DNA of 56,981 nucleotides, taken from UBA2163 sp964575575. GTDB taxonomy: Bacteria; Patescibacteriota; Minisyncoccia; Phycocordibacterales; UBA2163. Position numbers and translations under genes: made by a program. Where the stretch lies: assembly GCA_964575575.1 (NCBI GenBank), contig CAZNQQ010000002.1, forward strand, positions 1 to 56,981, written 5' to 3'. The notes beneath the pieces were generated by a model. It had not been told where the DNA came from. It saw nothing but the letters and a program-made list of their open reading frames with translations, and did not search any database. Positions 24,168 through 32,996 of the stretch are shown piece after piece. Positions within the stretch are counted from its first letter, which is position 1. Every line of letters starts with the position of its first letter.

Positions 24168-24195
24168 ATTATATAACGACGTATATGTCGCTCAA
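24168..24195 (-). promoter_or_regulatory. Promoter of the minus-strand sugar operon
   Basis: On the minus strand TTGAGC (24190-24195), a 16-base spacer and TATAAT (24168-24173) predict a start near 24161. It lies in the divergent gap before pseB. A small palindrome GACGTATATGTC sits in the spacer region and could be shared control. Confidence 0.6.
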
Positions 24196-24204
24196 TATAA
24201 CACT

Positions 24205-25206
24205 ATGTATAACACCTTTCAAGGCAAAAACGTTCTAATTACTGGCGGAACCGGTTCGTTTGGCAAAAGTTTTGCAAAACATCTGCTAAAAAAATCAAAG
24301 CTCAAAAAGCTTGTTATATTTAGCCGTGATGAATTTAAACAACATCATCTTGCAAAAGAACTTAATGACGATAGGGTACGTTTTTTTCTAGGAGATATAC
24401 GGGATCAATCACGTCTTCACAGGGCTTTTAAAGATATTGATATAGTAATACATGCTGCTGCACTCAAACAAGTTCCGGCACTTGAATATAATCCAGACGA
24501 GGCTATAAAAACTAATGTAATTGGTACACAAAATGTCATTGAAGCAGCTGTGGATCAAAAAGTACCTAAGGTATTGCTTGTGTCTACAGACAAAGCCGCA
24601 GAACCAACCAATCTTTACGGCGCTTCAAAACTGTGCGCTGAAAAGCTTCTGATATCAGGAAATACATACGCACCCAAGAAAACTAGATTTTCAGTAGTGA
24701 GATATGGAAATGTAATAGGCAGTCGTGGAAGTATAGTTGAATCATTAATTGCTAATCCAGATACCAAGAAGGTAAATATCACCCACATGGATATGACAAG
24801 ATTTTGGATTACACTTGAACAAAGTTTTGATTTGGTTTTGTTTGCAATCAAAAATATGGTTGGTGGCGAGATATTTATACCAAAAATTCCAAGTATGAAA
24901 TTAGTTGACCTATTTGATGCAATGGCGCCAAACGCAAAAAAAGAAGTTGTCGGAATTAGACCTGGCGAAAAACTTCATGAAGCTCTGTTAACTAGCAACG
25001 AGGCGCGAACAGCAAAAGAACTGAGTAAATATTTTGTAATTCTACCTGAATCACATAACTGGTCAAAGAACAACCCTTATACAAAATACTCTAAACAAGG
25101 AAAAAAAGTGGCTTCTGATTTTGTGTTTAAAAGCGATACTAACGATAAATGGCTTTCAGTTAATGATTTCAATAAAATACTAATTAAATTTAAGAAACAA
25201 ATATAA
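24205..25206 (+). CDS. pseB: UDP-N-acetylglucosamine 4,6-dehydratase (inverting)
   Basis: PseB catalyses the first step of pseudaminic acid synthesis, turning UDP-GlcNAc into the 4-keto-6-deoxy-L-sugar. The 333 residues show the NADP loop GKNVLITGGTGSFGKSFAKH, the FGDIRD-like LGDIRDQSR, HAAALKQVPALEYNP, STDKAAEPTNLYGASK (with the Lys of the YxxxK-type pair) and a GSRGS block. It is the first gene of a plus-strand set that overlaps or abuts pseC, spsF/pseF and pseI. It starts divergently from the minus operon. Confidence 0.93.
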   Translation: MYNTFQGKNVLITGGTGSFGKSFAKHLLKKSKLKKLVIFSRDEFKQHHLAKELNDDRVRFFLGDIRDQSRLHRAFKDIDIVIHAAALKQVPALEYNPDEAIKTNVIGTQNVIEAAVDQKVPKVLLVSTDKAAEPTNLYGASKLCAEKLLISGNTYAPKKTRFSVVRYGNVIGSRGSIVESLIANPDTKKVNITHMDMTRFWITLEQSFDLVLFAIKNMVGGEIFIPKIPSMKLVDLFDAMAPNAKKEVVGIRPGEKLHEALLTSNEARTAKELSKYFVILPESHNWSKNNPYTKYSKQGKKVASDFVFKSDTNDKWLSVNDFNKILIKFKKQI

Positions 25207-25208
25207 AT

Positions 25209-26309
25209 ATGATTCCATATGGACGTCAAAATATCGATAGAAGCGATATTCAAGCTGTATTAAAAACACTCAAGTCAGATTTCCTCACACAAGGACCAAA
25301 AATATTAGAATTTGAAAAAGCGGTGGCAAAATACTGTGGTGTCAAATATGCTGTGGCGGTAAGCAATGGTACAACAGCTCTTCATCTTGCATATCTTACA
25401 GCTGGAATTAAAAATGATGATGAAGTTATAACCTCCCCAAATACATTCGTCGCTACTACAAATATGCTGATTGCCATCGGAGCTAAACCTGTATTTTGTG
25501 ATATAAGAACAGATACATACAACATTGACGAGAAAAAGATAGAAAAACTTATAACCAATAAAACAAAAGCGATTGCTCCTATACATTTTGCCGGTCACCC
25601 ATGCGAAATGGATACTATTAAAAAGATTGCTAAAAAATACAACCTTCTAATCATAGAAGATGCATGTCATGCACTTGGAGCACGATATAAAAACAAGAAA
25701 GTCGGTGGTATTAGCGATATGACAATATTTAGTTTTCACCCAGTGAAACCTATTACCACAGGTGAAGGCGGTATGATAGTTACTGATAACAAAAAATATT
25801 ATGAAAAACTTTTATCATTACGAAGTCACGGCATACATAAAGATAAAAAAGGTAAAAATGTAATGACAGAACTTGGCTATAATTATAGGATAACAGACAT
25901 ACAAGCAGCACTTGGAGAAAACCAACTAAAACGATTAGATAATTTTATTAAAAAACGACATCAAGTAGTAGGTTGGTACAATAAAGAACTATCTATCATT
26001 AAAGATATTATCTTGCCAGAAGAATTAAATGGTGTTTATTCTGGATGGCATTTGTATATTGTACGAACAAAAAGACCAATGGATCGCGACAAACTGGCTG
26101 AATATTTGAAACAAAACAAGATTGGAGTGAACTTTCACTACCCCGCTGTATATTCACATCCGTATTATAGAGAAAACGGATATAAGAACACAAAATTAGA
26201 AAACACAGAACTGTACCAAAACACATGTATTACACTACCGCTTCATGCAAAACTTACAAAAAAAGATGTTGTATATATAAGTAATAAGATAAAAGAATTT
26301 TATGAATAA
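25209..26309 (+). CDS. pseC: UDP-4-amino-4,6-dideoxy-L-AltNAc transaminase
   Basis: PseC aminates the PseB product at C4 using glutamate and PLP. The 366 residues follow the DegT/DnrJ/EryC1 aminotransferase pattern: AVSNGTTALHLAYLTAGI, the ITSPNTFVATTN block, IIEDACHALGARYKNKKVGG and the PLP lysine in SFHPVKPITTGEGG (about residue 183). It starts 2 bases after the pseB stop, so translation is probably coupled. Its partner PseB makes the assignment firmer than sequence alone would. Confidence 0.93.
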   Translation: MIPYGRQNIDRSDIQAVLKTLKSDFLTQGPKILEFEKAVAKYCGVKYAVAVSNGTTALHLAYLTAGIKNDDEVITSPNTFVATTNMLIAIGAKPVFCDIRTDTYNIDEKKIEKLITNKTKAIAPIHFAGHPCEMDTIKKIAKKYNLLIIEDACHALGARYKNKKVGGISDMTIFSFHPVKPITTGEGGMIVTDNKKYYEKLLSLRSHGIHKDKKGKNVMTELGYNYRITDIQAALGENQLKRLDNFIKKRHQVVGWYNKELSIIKDIILPEELNGVYSGWHLYIVRTKRPMDRDKLAEYLKQNKIGVNFHYPAVYSHPYYRENGYKNTKLENTELYQNTCITLPLHAKLTKKDVVYISNKIKEFYE

Positions 26310-27054
26310 AGTATTATGCATAGTACAAGCAAGAATGGAGTCAACACGGTTACCGGGTAAAATACTAAAGAAAGTTAAAGGTATTCCTCTTCTTGAACAT
26401 GAAATAAATCGTCTACAAAAAACAAAATTAATTGATAAAATCGTTGTTGCAACAACAGACCAACCAGAAGATGACGTCACAGAAAATCTATGTAAAGAAA
26501 TAGGTATTGACTGTTTCAGAGGAGACGAGAAAAACGTACTCAACCGTTACTATGAGTGCGCACAAAATTATCCAGAGTATAATGCAATTGTACGTATTAC
26601 TGGAGATTGCCCGTTGGTAGATGAAAAAGTAGTTGATGAAGTAATTGGTTTTTTCAATGACAGTGAATACGAGTATGCGAGCAATATAGAATTTGGAAAG
26701 CATGGATATCCAGACGGTATAAACGCTGAAATATTTACAAAAGAAGCATTAGAAAGAACAAGTAAAGATGTGAAATTAGAATCAGAGAAAGAGCATGTTA
26801 CACTACACATGAGAAATAATCCATCCTTATTTAAAAGTGGACATATATCACTTGATGAAGATTTGTCACATTACCGACTTACAGTAGATAACCCAGAAGA
26901 TCTTGAGGTAATAAGGTTTTTAATAGAAACAATCGGAACAGATGCTGGTTATAAAACATACATAGAAACACTGAATAAAAACCCAGATATACTTAATAAG
27001 AATTCACACCTTAAAAGATATGAGGGGTTGAAAAAATCAATCAAAAATGACTAA
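26302..27054 (+). CDS. Cytidylyltransferase SpsF/PseF-like, set B
   Basis: The 250-residue protein begins VLCIVQARMESTRLPGKILKK, the SpsF form of the nucleotidyltransferase signature, followed by DKIVVATTDQPEDD, YNAIVRITGDCPLVD and GYPDGINAE. SpsF-like enzymes are used as CMP-pseudaminate cytidylyltransferases in some pathways. Its ATG overlaps the pseC stop by 8 bases, and its own end overlaps pseI by 8, so it is clearly part of the pse operon. I leave the symbol empty since spsF and pseF cannot be separated here. Confidence 0.8.
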   Translation: MNKVLCIVQARMESTRLPGKILKKVKGIPLLEHEINRLQKTKLIDKIVVATTDQPEDDVTENLCKEIGIDCFRGDEKNVLNRYYECAQNYPEYNAIVRITGDCPLVDEKVVDEVIGFFNDSEYEYASNIEFGKHGYPDGINAEIFTKEALERTSKDVKLESEKEHVTLHMRNNPSLFKSGHISLDEDLSHYRLTVDNPEDLEVIRFLIETIGTDAGYKTYIETLNKNPDILNKNSHLKRYEGLKKSIKND

Positions 27055-28171
27055 AGAAATCAAAATTGGAAATAAGAAAATTGGCAATAATCAGCCCGCA
27101 TTTATCATTGCTGAGCTTTCTGGGAATCATCATCAAAATTATGATGAAGCTGTTGAGCTTATTAAAAAAGCCGCAGATAGCGGAGCAGATGCAATAAAGA
27201 TTCAGACATATACAGCCGACACACTTACACTTAATTCAAAGAACAAATGGTTCATAGTTGGAGGTAAAGACCAACCAGACATATGGAAAAATCAATCCAT
27301 TCATGATCTTTACAAAACTGCTTACACACCTTGGGAGTGGCAAGCAAAATTAAAAAAAGTTACAGAAGATCTTGGTATGCTTTTCTTCTCTACCCCATTT
27401 GACGATACTGCTGTAGATTTCTTAGAAGATATGGGAGTGCTCTTCTATAAGATAGCATCGTACGAAGCAGTTCATATTCCACTTTTGAAAAAAGTCGCCC
27501 AAACTGGAAAGCCGGTGATTATGTCTGTTGGGTTTGCAACACTTCCAGAAGTAGAACTCGCCGTTAAAACACTTAAAGAAAATGGTTCTGGAGAGATTGT
27601 AGTGCTTCATTGTGTTACAGAATATTCTGACAATGCACGCCTGCAATATATGAATCTTAAAACAATTAGGGACATAGCAGAGCGCTTTGACGTACTGAGT
27701 GGCTTCTCTGACAACAATGCCGGTATTCAGGTGCCCACTATAGCTACAACAGTTGCTGGTGGATCTGTTGTTGAAAAACATCTGACACTGCGACGCGAAG
27801 ATGGCGGACCAGATGCAAGGTTTTCAATTGAGCCAAAAGAGTTCAAACAAATGGTAGCTGATATCAGAAAGATTGAAAAAGATTCTTCTGCAATTAATGA
27901 GGTTGCATCAAAAGAAGAGATTGAAACAATGATGGGCAATACCCATTACGGTCCAGCTAGTGAAAAAGAGGAGGAGAATACATTGTTTCGTCCATCAATA
28001 TGGGTAAAAAAATCAATCAGGAAGGGGGAAATATTATCAATAGATAATATACGTGTAGCACGTCCAAAGCATGGACTCGCTCCAAAACATTTTGATAAGG
28101 TGTTAGGGAAAAAAGCAAAAGAAGATATTCCAGAAGCAACTCCGCTATCATGGGATGTTATAGAAAATTAA
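27047..28171 (+). CDS. pseI: Pseudaminic acid synthase, set B
   Basis: PseI condenses phosphoenolpyruvate with 2,4-diacetamido-2,4,6-trideoxy-L-altrose. The 374 residues have the NeuB-type barrel (AFIIAELSGNHHQN, SGADAIKIQTYTADTLTL, LFYKIASYEAVHIPLL, SGFSDNNAGIQVPTIA, SVVEKHLTLRREDGGPDARF) and a C-terminal SAF domain (about 310-374). The GNHHQN and ADTLTL motifs are PseI-like rather than NeuB-like. PseG and PseH, which normally lie between PseC and PseI in the pathway, are not seen in the window. Confidence 0.92.
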   Translation: MTKEIKIGNKKIGNNQPAFIIAELSGNHHQNYDEAVELIKKAADSGADAIKIQTYTADTLTLNSKNKWFIVGGKDQPDIWKNQSIHDLYKTAYTPWEWQAKLKKVTEDLGMLFFSTPFDDTAVDFLEDMGVLFYKIASYEAVHIPLLKKVAQTGKPVIMSVGFATLPEVELAVKTLKENGSGEIVVLHCVTEYSDNARLQYMNLKTIRDIAERFDVLSGFSDNNAGIQVPTIATTVAGGSVVEKHLTLRREDGGPDARFSIEPKEFKQMVADIRKIEKDSSAINEVASKEEIETMMGNTHYGPASEKEEENTLFRPSIWVKKSIRKGEILSIDNIRVARPKHGLAPKHFDKVLGKKAKEDIPEATPLSWDVIEN

Positions 28172-28186
28172 TCTTAATTTTATTAT

Positions 28187-28226
28187 AGAAGAGATTCTCA
28201 ATTCATTAGAGAGTTTCTTTTTTTTA
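28187..28226 (+). terminator. Terminator after the pse operon
   Basis: AGAAGAGATTCTC (28187-28199) pairs with GAGAGTTTCTTTT (28209 on), with some G-U pairs, and runs into an eight-base T tract. It lies 16 bases past the pseI stop and so separates pseI from the formyltransferase gene. Confidence 0.75.
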
Positions 28227-28263
28227 ATTTTTATAAATGAAACTTTTATACCCTGTACACCGT

Positions 28264-28308
28264 TATACTGCGTAGATAGTAATTGTTAATAATTAATACA
28301 ATAGGAGG
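28264..28308 (+). promoter_or_regulatory. Promoter and strong Shine-Dalgarno of the formyltransferase gene
   Basis: A TATACT -10 box at 28264-28269 predicts a leader of about 40 bases (no clear -35). A perfect AGGAGG at 28303-28308, 8 bases before the ATG at 28317, is the strongest ribosome-binding site in the window, and contrasts with the mostly SD-less genes around it. Confidence 0.6.
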
Positions 28309-28316
28309 AACAAGAT

Positions 28317-28904
28317 ATGAAAATCCTTTTTTTAGGGGCAAAAAAAGATAAATATAATAAGCTGCTCAAATATCTTCAACACAGGGAAAATGAGGTAATG
28401 TCAACAGAAGAACCGATAAATCTAGATTTTCTTAAAAAACATAATCCAGATTTTATAGTAAGCTACGGATACCGTCACATCATCAAAAAAGATATTCTTG
28501 ATGAATACGAAGGACGTGCAGTAAATCTTCACATATCGTACTTGCCGTGGAACAAGGGAGCAGAACCATGCTTTTGGAGTTTGATTGAAAACACTCCACG
28601 AGGCGTAACTATTCATTATCTTGACGAAGGTGTAGACACTGGTGATATAATCGCCCAAGAAATAGTTGAATTTTCATCAGAAGAAGATACTCTGCAAACA
28701 AGTTACGAAAAGTTACACGAAGCAATCAGAATACTGTTCATGGAAAACTGGAGCTGCATAAGGACAAGTACTTGCAAGAGAGAAAAGCAGGTTGAAATAG
28801 GGACATTTCACAAACTTAAAGAAAAAGAAGTTCTGGAACACTTATTAACAAATGGTAAAGACACACCAATACGTGTATTAGAAAAGTACAATATTGACGA
28901 TTGA
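28317..28904 (+). CDS. Formyltransferase-fold (Formyl_trans_N) amino-sugar formyltransferase
   Basis: The 195-residue protein is a single formyltransferase N-domain. The 10-formyl-THF/active-site block is VNLHISYLPWNKGAEPCFWS (catalytic Asn and His), then GVTIHYLDEGVDTGDII (catalytic Asp). It lacks the C-terminal tRNA-binding domain of Fmt, so it is a small-molecule enzyme. Next to pseB-pseC it probably N-formylates a 4-amino sugar. It has its own promoter, a Shine-Dalgarno and a terminator, and so is transcribed alone. Confidence 0.85.
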   Translation: MKILFLGAKKDKYNKLLKYLQHRENEVMSTEEPINLDFLKKHNPDFIVSYGYRHIIKKDILDEYEGRAVNLHISYLPWNKGAEPCFWSLIENTPRGVTIHYLDEGVDTGDIIAQEIVEFSSEEDTLQTSYEKLHEAIRILFMENWSCIRTSTCKREKQVEIGTFHKLKEKEVLEHLLTNGKDTPIRVLEKYNIDD

Positions 28905-28910
28905 AGAAAT

Positions 28911-28952
28911 AACTCCCTTTATTCTGAAGAACAGATAAAGGGAGTTTAATTT
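28911..28952 (+). terminator. Terminator after the formyltransferase gene
   Basis: A perfect 12-bp stem (AACTCCCTTTAT, 28911-28922, with ATAAAGGGAGTT, 28935-28946) and 12-base loop are followed by TAATTT. It lies 6 bases past the TGA stop. Confidence 0.85.
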
Positions 28953-28976
28953 AAAAATCTATAGGTAGTCAGATGT

Positions 28977-28982
28977 TATAAT
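28977..28982 (+). promoter_or_regulatory. Extended -10 box (TGTTATAAT) of the HAD-Nudix gene
   Basis: TG-T-TATAAT ends 8 bases before the ATG at 28991, so transcription should start at or next to the start codon. No -35 box is seen, as expected for an extended -10 promoter. Confidence 0.55.
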
Positions 28983-28990
28983 TAAACCAT

Positions 28991-30379
28991 ATGAATAAAC
29001 AAACTAATTGGATATTTTTTGACTTGGATGGAACTCTCCTGGATAATTTCGACACTCTATATGAAGCTTATATAGACTTTTTGAGTGAGTTCAATATAAA
29101 AAGCAATAGAAAAGAATTTAACAAATTAAATGGTCCGTCAATTCCAGAAATAGTGTGTATTCTAAAGGATAAATACAAACTAAATGGTGATGAAAACAAT
29201 TTGATTCAAATATACTTGAATCAAATTGATAACGTATATAAAAACAACATAAAACCTGTAGCCAATGCTAATTATATTCTTGAAAAATTAAGTAAAAACT
29301 ATAAGTTAGCGTTAGTTACTTCATCGAGTCATAAAATCGCATTTGAACTTATTAAACAGCAAGGATGGGGAAAATATTTTCAAGATTATGTTTTTGGAGA
29401 TGAAGTTAAATATTCAAAACCAAATCCGCAAATATATGAATTAGCACTTAAAAGAACAGCTGCAGTTCCTGACGAAGCAATAGTTGTGGAAGACTCAATT
29501 AATGGTATAAAATCCGCAAAACAAGCAAAAATCTTTACTGTGGGATTTGCAAATAATCAGCCTGAAGAAAAGTTATTCAAAGCAGGTGCTGATAAAACAA
29601 TCACAAAACTAAAAGATATTGTGGCTATTTTAGAAAATAAAAATAACCATGAAATAATAGTTACTGGAGATATTCATTTAAAAGAAGTTAGAAATAATCT
29701 ACAAACAGAAAAATTAATAGATAAAAATAAAGATCTTATAAAAAATACATGGGAGGATGCTTTAAAAAATAAAAAAATGTTTAATGGGAAGCTTTTGAAT
29801 TTTTGTGAAATCAATAAAAATGAAAATCAAATAAATATCAGTGGAAATTTTATAGAGTATAAAAACTTTTTTGCGCAATTACACAAAGATATAAATCTAA
29901 ATATCAAACCAGTTGGAGTAAGTGGTATTACTCTAATAAAAGAAACAGATACTGAATATCTAATTTTTGCAAAAAGAGCCAACGACGTGACACAATACCC
30001 AAACTTTTTTGAATTAGTACCATCTGGCAGTATTGATGAAGAGTGTATAGATGCAAACGGAAATATAAATTATAAATCTAAATTATTGTCTGAATTTATA
30101 GAGGAAACCGGTTTGTCAAAAGAGCTGGTAAAAGATATTTCAAGTTTCACCTTAATTCTAGACAAAAACCACGGTGTCTATGATATTGGTTGTAAAATCA
30201 TACTTAATACTAAAATAGAGATTGTTGAGGAAAAATTTAAAAATTCTAAAGAATACAATAATCCAGCATTCGTAGCTATAAACGAACTAGATGATTTTGT
30301 TAAGAAGCATTCAGATTCAATTGTACCAACCTCTATAGCACTGATTGAAGCCTATAAACGCGGTGTCACTTATCAATAG
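28991..30379 (+). CDS. HAD phosphatase fused to a Nudix-like (NUDT22-like) domain
   Basis: Residues 1-210 are a beta-phosphoglucomutase-type HAD hydrolase: nucleophile motif FFDLDGTLLDN, VTSSSHKIAFELI, and KPNPQIYELALK with VVEDSINGIKSAK. Residues about 230-462 resemble Nudix hydrolases; the block LLSEFIEETGL matches the end of the Nudix box with Ser for the usual Arg. The opening of this half (WEDALKNKKMFNGKLLNF) recalls NUDT22, a UDP-glucose hydrolase. Together the two activities could cut an NDP-sugar and then dephosphorylate the sugar phosphate. The mRNA is probably leaderless. Confidence 0.75.
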   Translation: MNKQTNWIFFDLDGTLLDNFDTLYEAYIDFLSEFNIKSNRKEFNKLNGPSIPEIVCILKDKYKLNGDENNLIQIYLNQIDNVYKNNIKPVANANYILEKLSKNYKLALVTSSSHKIAFELIKQQGWGKYFQDYVFGDEVKYSKPNPQIYELALKRTAAVPDEAIVVEDSINGIKSAKQAKIFTVGFANNQPEEKLFKAGADKTITKLKDIVAILENKNNHEIIVTGDIHLKEVRNNLQTEKLIDKNKDLIKNTWEDALKNKKMFNGKLLNFCEINKNENQINISGNFIEYKNFFAQLHKDINLNIKPVGVSGITLIKETDTEYLIFAKRANDVTQYPNFFELVPSGSIDEECIDANGNINYKSKLLSEFIEETGLSKELVKDISSFTLILDKNHGVYDIGCKIILNTKIEIVEEKFKNSKEYNNPAFVAINELDDFVKKHSDSIVPTSIALIEAYKRGVTYQ

Positions 30380-30425
30380 CTATATGGGTTATATCTAGAA
30401 TCAGGCAATAAAGGACTTATTAGCA

Positions 30426-30434
30426 TGCTATAAT
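30426..30434 (+). promoter_or_regulatory. Extended -10 promoter (TGCTATAAT) before the CBS-dehydrogenase operon
   Basis: TG-C-TATAAT at 30426-30434, overlapping a TAGCATGCTA palindrome (30421-30430), predicts a start near 30441 and a leader of about 75 bases to the ATG at 30516. It would drive the operon that ends at 35867. Confidence 0.5.
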
Positions 30435-30515
30435 AACGATACTTTATATATTAATAAGCAATAAAAACTGACATAAACACAATAAATACTATTGTGTGAA
30501 TTAATTTTACAAAAC

Positions 30516-32225
30516 ATGAAACAAAGAGTTGAAGCAATCCTAATAAAACCAAATATCTCTATAAGAGGTGCTATGCGTGTAATACAACAAGAAACACACA
30601 AAGCACCTGACACTCCTGGCAATATAGCTCTGGCGGTTGATAAAGATGGCAAACTAATCGGCATAGTAACTGATGGCGACATAAGACGCGCTATTCTTGG
30701 TGGTATAGATATAGACGATTGCGTAGATAAAATCATTAACACAAATCCGGCTACATTTCATAAAAACACTACGACAGAAGAAATCCTTGAACAAACGATT
30801 GATATTGTCAAAGAAAGAAAAACTGCAAACAGCCGGCTTGATGTAATAATCACAGTTGATGATGATAACAAGCCACATGATGTCTTTCCTTTTTTTGAAT
30901 TATGGAAAAGAGGTGAAATAAAAACCAGAGTAGTTTCAATAGTAGGTCTTGGCTATGTTGGACTTACACTCGGACTTACGCTTGCTGATCTTGGTTTTAA
31001 AGTAATAGGAGTAGACAGTAACAAAAAAGTGGTAAAACAATTAAAAAATAAAAAAAGTCATATACATGAACGCGGGATAGAGACACTGTTAAATATGCAC
31101 TTGAACAAAAATTTCTTTATCCAAGACAAATTTGAAAATAACGACAGCGACGTTTATGTTATCTGCGTTGGCACACCAGTCAATGAACAAGGAAGAGTAA
31201 ACACCGAAGCACTTAAAAATGCATTGCAGTATATTACAAACACTATCAAAAAAGATGATTTGGTAGTACTGCGTTCCACTATACCAGTTGGTTCATGTCG
31301 TGACATTGTAGTGCCGTTTATAGAGAAAAAAACCAACATGAAAATCGGTGAAGATTTTCATGTTGGTTTTGCACCTGAAAGAACCATTGAGGGTGACGCT
31401 CTCAACGAACTAAGAACACTACCACAAGTTATCGGTGGATATGACAAAAAGAGTACCGAGCTCACTGTAAAACTATTCAAACATCTTACAGACTCGATTG
31501 TTCTTGTAGACAACATTGAAGATGCCGAGATGGTAAAACTTATAAATAACACGTACCGTGATTTTACATTTTCATTTGCAAATGAAATGGCGCTTATATG
31601 CGACAAATTTAATCTGGACAGTCATAAAGTAATAAACGCCGCAAACTATGGGTATGCTCGATCTTTAGTACCAAAACCAAGCCCTGGTGTTGGAGGATAT
31701 TGTCTTACAAAAGACCCATATATACTTGTCGATTCTGTAAGAAAAAAAGGGTACGATGCAAAATTACCACTACTTGCAAGGAATATAAATGATAAAATGC
31801 TCGACCATGTATGCGAAAAAGTTGATACTTTTGCAAAAAAACAAAAACTAACAAAATCAAAGATTAAGATCTTTGCAATAGGTCTAGCGTTTAAAGGTGA
31901 ACCAGAAACATCTGACATCAGAGGATCTACATCAATGACAATAATAAATAAACTTAAGAAAAAATATAAAAACATTGTTGTATACGATCCTGTTATTAAA
32001 AAAGGTGAAATAAAAAAATTAGGTCTAACTCACAACACACTGAACCAAGGCTTTAAAGATGCCGACTGTGTTCTTGTATTAAACAATCACAAATCATATA
32101 AAGATTTGGATATATATAAACTTCTATCAACTATGAATAAATCTGGTATGTTCTTTGATGCGTGGCACTTATTTGACAAAACCGCTATTGAACAAATAAA
32201 TAATATTGATTACCAAAGCATTTAA
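30516..32225 (+). CDS. CBS-domain protein fused to UDP-ManNAc/UDP-sugar dehydrogenase
   Basis: The first 125 residues form a CBS pair (SIRGAMRVIQQE, IVTDGDIRRAILGG), as usually found on the guanylyltransferases (PtmE/LegF type) of legionaminic pathways. The remainder is a WecC/VipA-type dehydrogenase: Rossmann loop SIVGLGYVGLTLGLTLADLG, VICVGTPVNEQGRVN, VLRSTIPVGS, EMVKLINNTYRDF and the active-site Cys in GVGGYCLTKDPY. It probably oxidises a UDP-HexNAc to its uronic acid, with nucleotide control through the CBS part. The frame also opens with TTG at 30492; I chose the ATG at 30516. Confidence 0.88.
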   Translation: MKQRVEAILIKPNISIRGAMRVIQQETHKAPDTPGNIALAVDKDGKLIGIVTDGDIRRAILGGIDIDDCVDKIINTNPATFHKNTTTEEILEQTIDIVKERKTANSRLDVIITVDDDNKPHDVFPFFELWKRGEIKTRVVSIVGLGYVGLTLGLTLADLGFKVIGVDSNKKVVKQLKNKKSHIHERGIETLLNMHLNKNFFIQDKFENNDSDVYVICVGTPVNEQGRVNTEALKNALQYITNTIKKDDLVVLRSTIPVGSCRDIVVPFIEKKTNMKIGEDFHVGFAPERTIEGDALNELRTLPQVIGGYDKKSTELTVKLFKHLTDSIVLVDNIEDAEMVKLINNTYRDFTFSFANEMALICDKFNLDSHKVINAANYGYARSLVPKPSPGVGGYCLTKDPYILVDSVRKKGYDAKLPLLARNINDKMLDHVCEKVDTFAKKQKLTKSKIKIFAIGLAFKGEPETSDIRGSTSMTIINKLKKKYKNIVVYDPVIKKGEIKKLGLTHNTLNQGFKDADCVLVLNNHKSYKDLDIYKLLSTMNKSGMFFDAWHLFDKTAIEQINNIDYQSI

Positions 32226-32231
32226 AGCAAG

Positions 32232-32996
32232 ATGAATAGGTTAAAAACAAGTAAAGGTCTTAAGACTCTATATAATAAAGTTTACAAAAAAGGAAAAGAT
32301 GATTTTTTTTCTTTTAATACAGACTATATAACCAAAGAAATAATAAAATCCGTAAACTTTAAAAATAAAAAGGTTCTAGAAATTGGCTGTGGAGTTGGTG
32401 ACACTGCACTTGCGATAGTAAAAAAAGGAGGTAATGTGCTTGCAACCGATTTCTCAAAAGAAGCTGTAGCCATAGCACAGAAAAAAAAGTGCAGTAATTT
32501 AGAATTTAGAACGACTACACATGACAAGATAAAAGACGAATTTGACATTATAGTACTTCAAGAAGTTATTGAACATATGGATAAACCATTACAAGATTTG
32601 CGTAAACTAAAAAAGAAACTGAAGCGAAATGGAAAGATCGTAATAACTTGTCCTTCATTTATGAATATACGGGGATACGTATGGATGACTCTCGTAAAAC
32701 TTTTTGATGTACCAATGTCTCTATCTGATATCAACTTTCTCTACCCTTTTGATTTTGAAGAATATGCAAAAAAATTAGATATGAAACTAAAATGGCATAC
32801 ATTCAATACTGATCTTGGCAACAACAAGAAAATGCTTATAGACATGAAAAAACGCCTAACTAACGCCCTATCTGACGCAAAAATGAAAGCTGATGTAAGA
32901 TCCCTTATGAAATGGCTTGAAAAAGTAAGCGAGTTTGACCATACAAGCCCGATAAGCGGTGCTAAAGGTTTTTATATATTGGAAAAGAAAAAATAA
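32232..32996 (+). CDS. Class I SAM-dependent methyltransferase
   Basis: The 254-residue protein has KKVLEIGCGVGDTALAIVKK (SAM loop), LATDFSKEAVAIAQKK and IIVLQEVIEHMDKPLQDL, as in Methyltransf_11/23. It starts 6 bases after the dehydrogenase stop and its TAA overlaps the ATG of the next gene. The acceptor is unknown. Confidence 0.85.
   Translation: MNRLKTSKGLKTLYNKVYKKGKDDFFSFNTDYITKEIIKSVNFKNKKVLEIGCGVGDTALAIVKKGGNVLATDFSKEAVAIAQKKKCSNLEFRTTTHDKIKDEFDIIVLQEVIEHMDKPLQDLRKLKKKLKRNGKIVITCPSFMNIRGYVWMTLVKLFDVPMSLSDINFLYPFDFEEYAKKLDMKLKWHTFNTDLGNNKKMLIDMKKRLTNALSDAKMKADVRSLMKWLEKVSEFDHTSPISGAKGFYILEKKK

Noticed and set aside
28317..28904. Methionyl-tRNA formyltransferase (fmt)
   Set aside because: It is a single N-domain of 195 residues without the C-terminal tRNA-binding domain, and lies among sugar genes, so a sugar formyltransferase is more likely.
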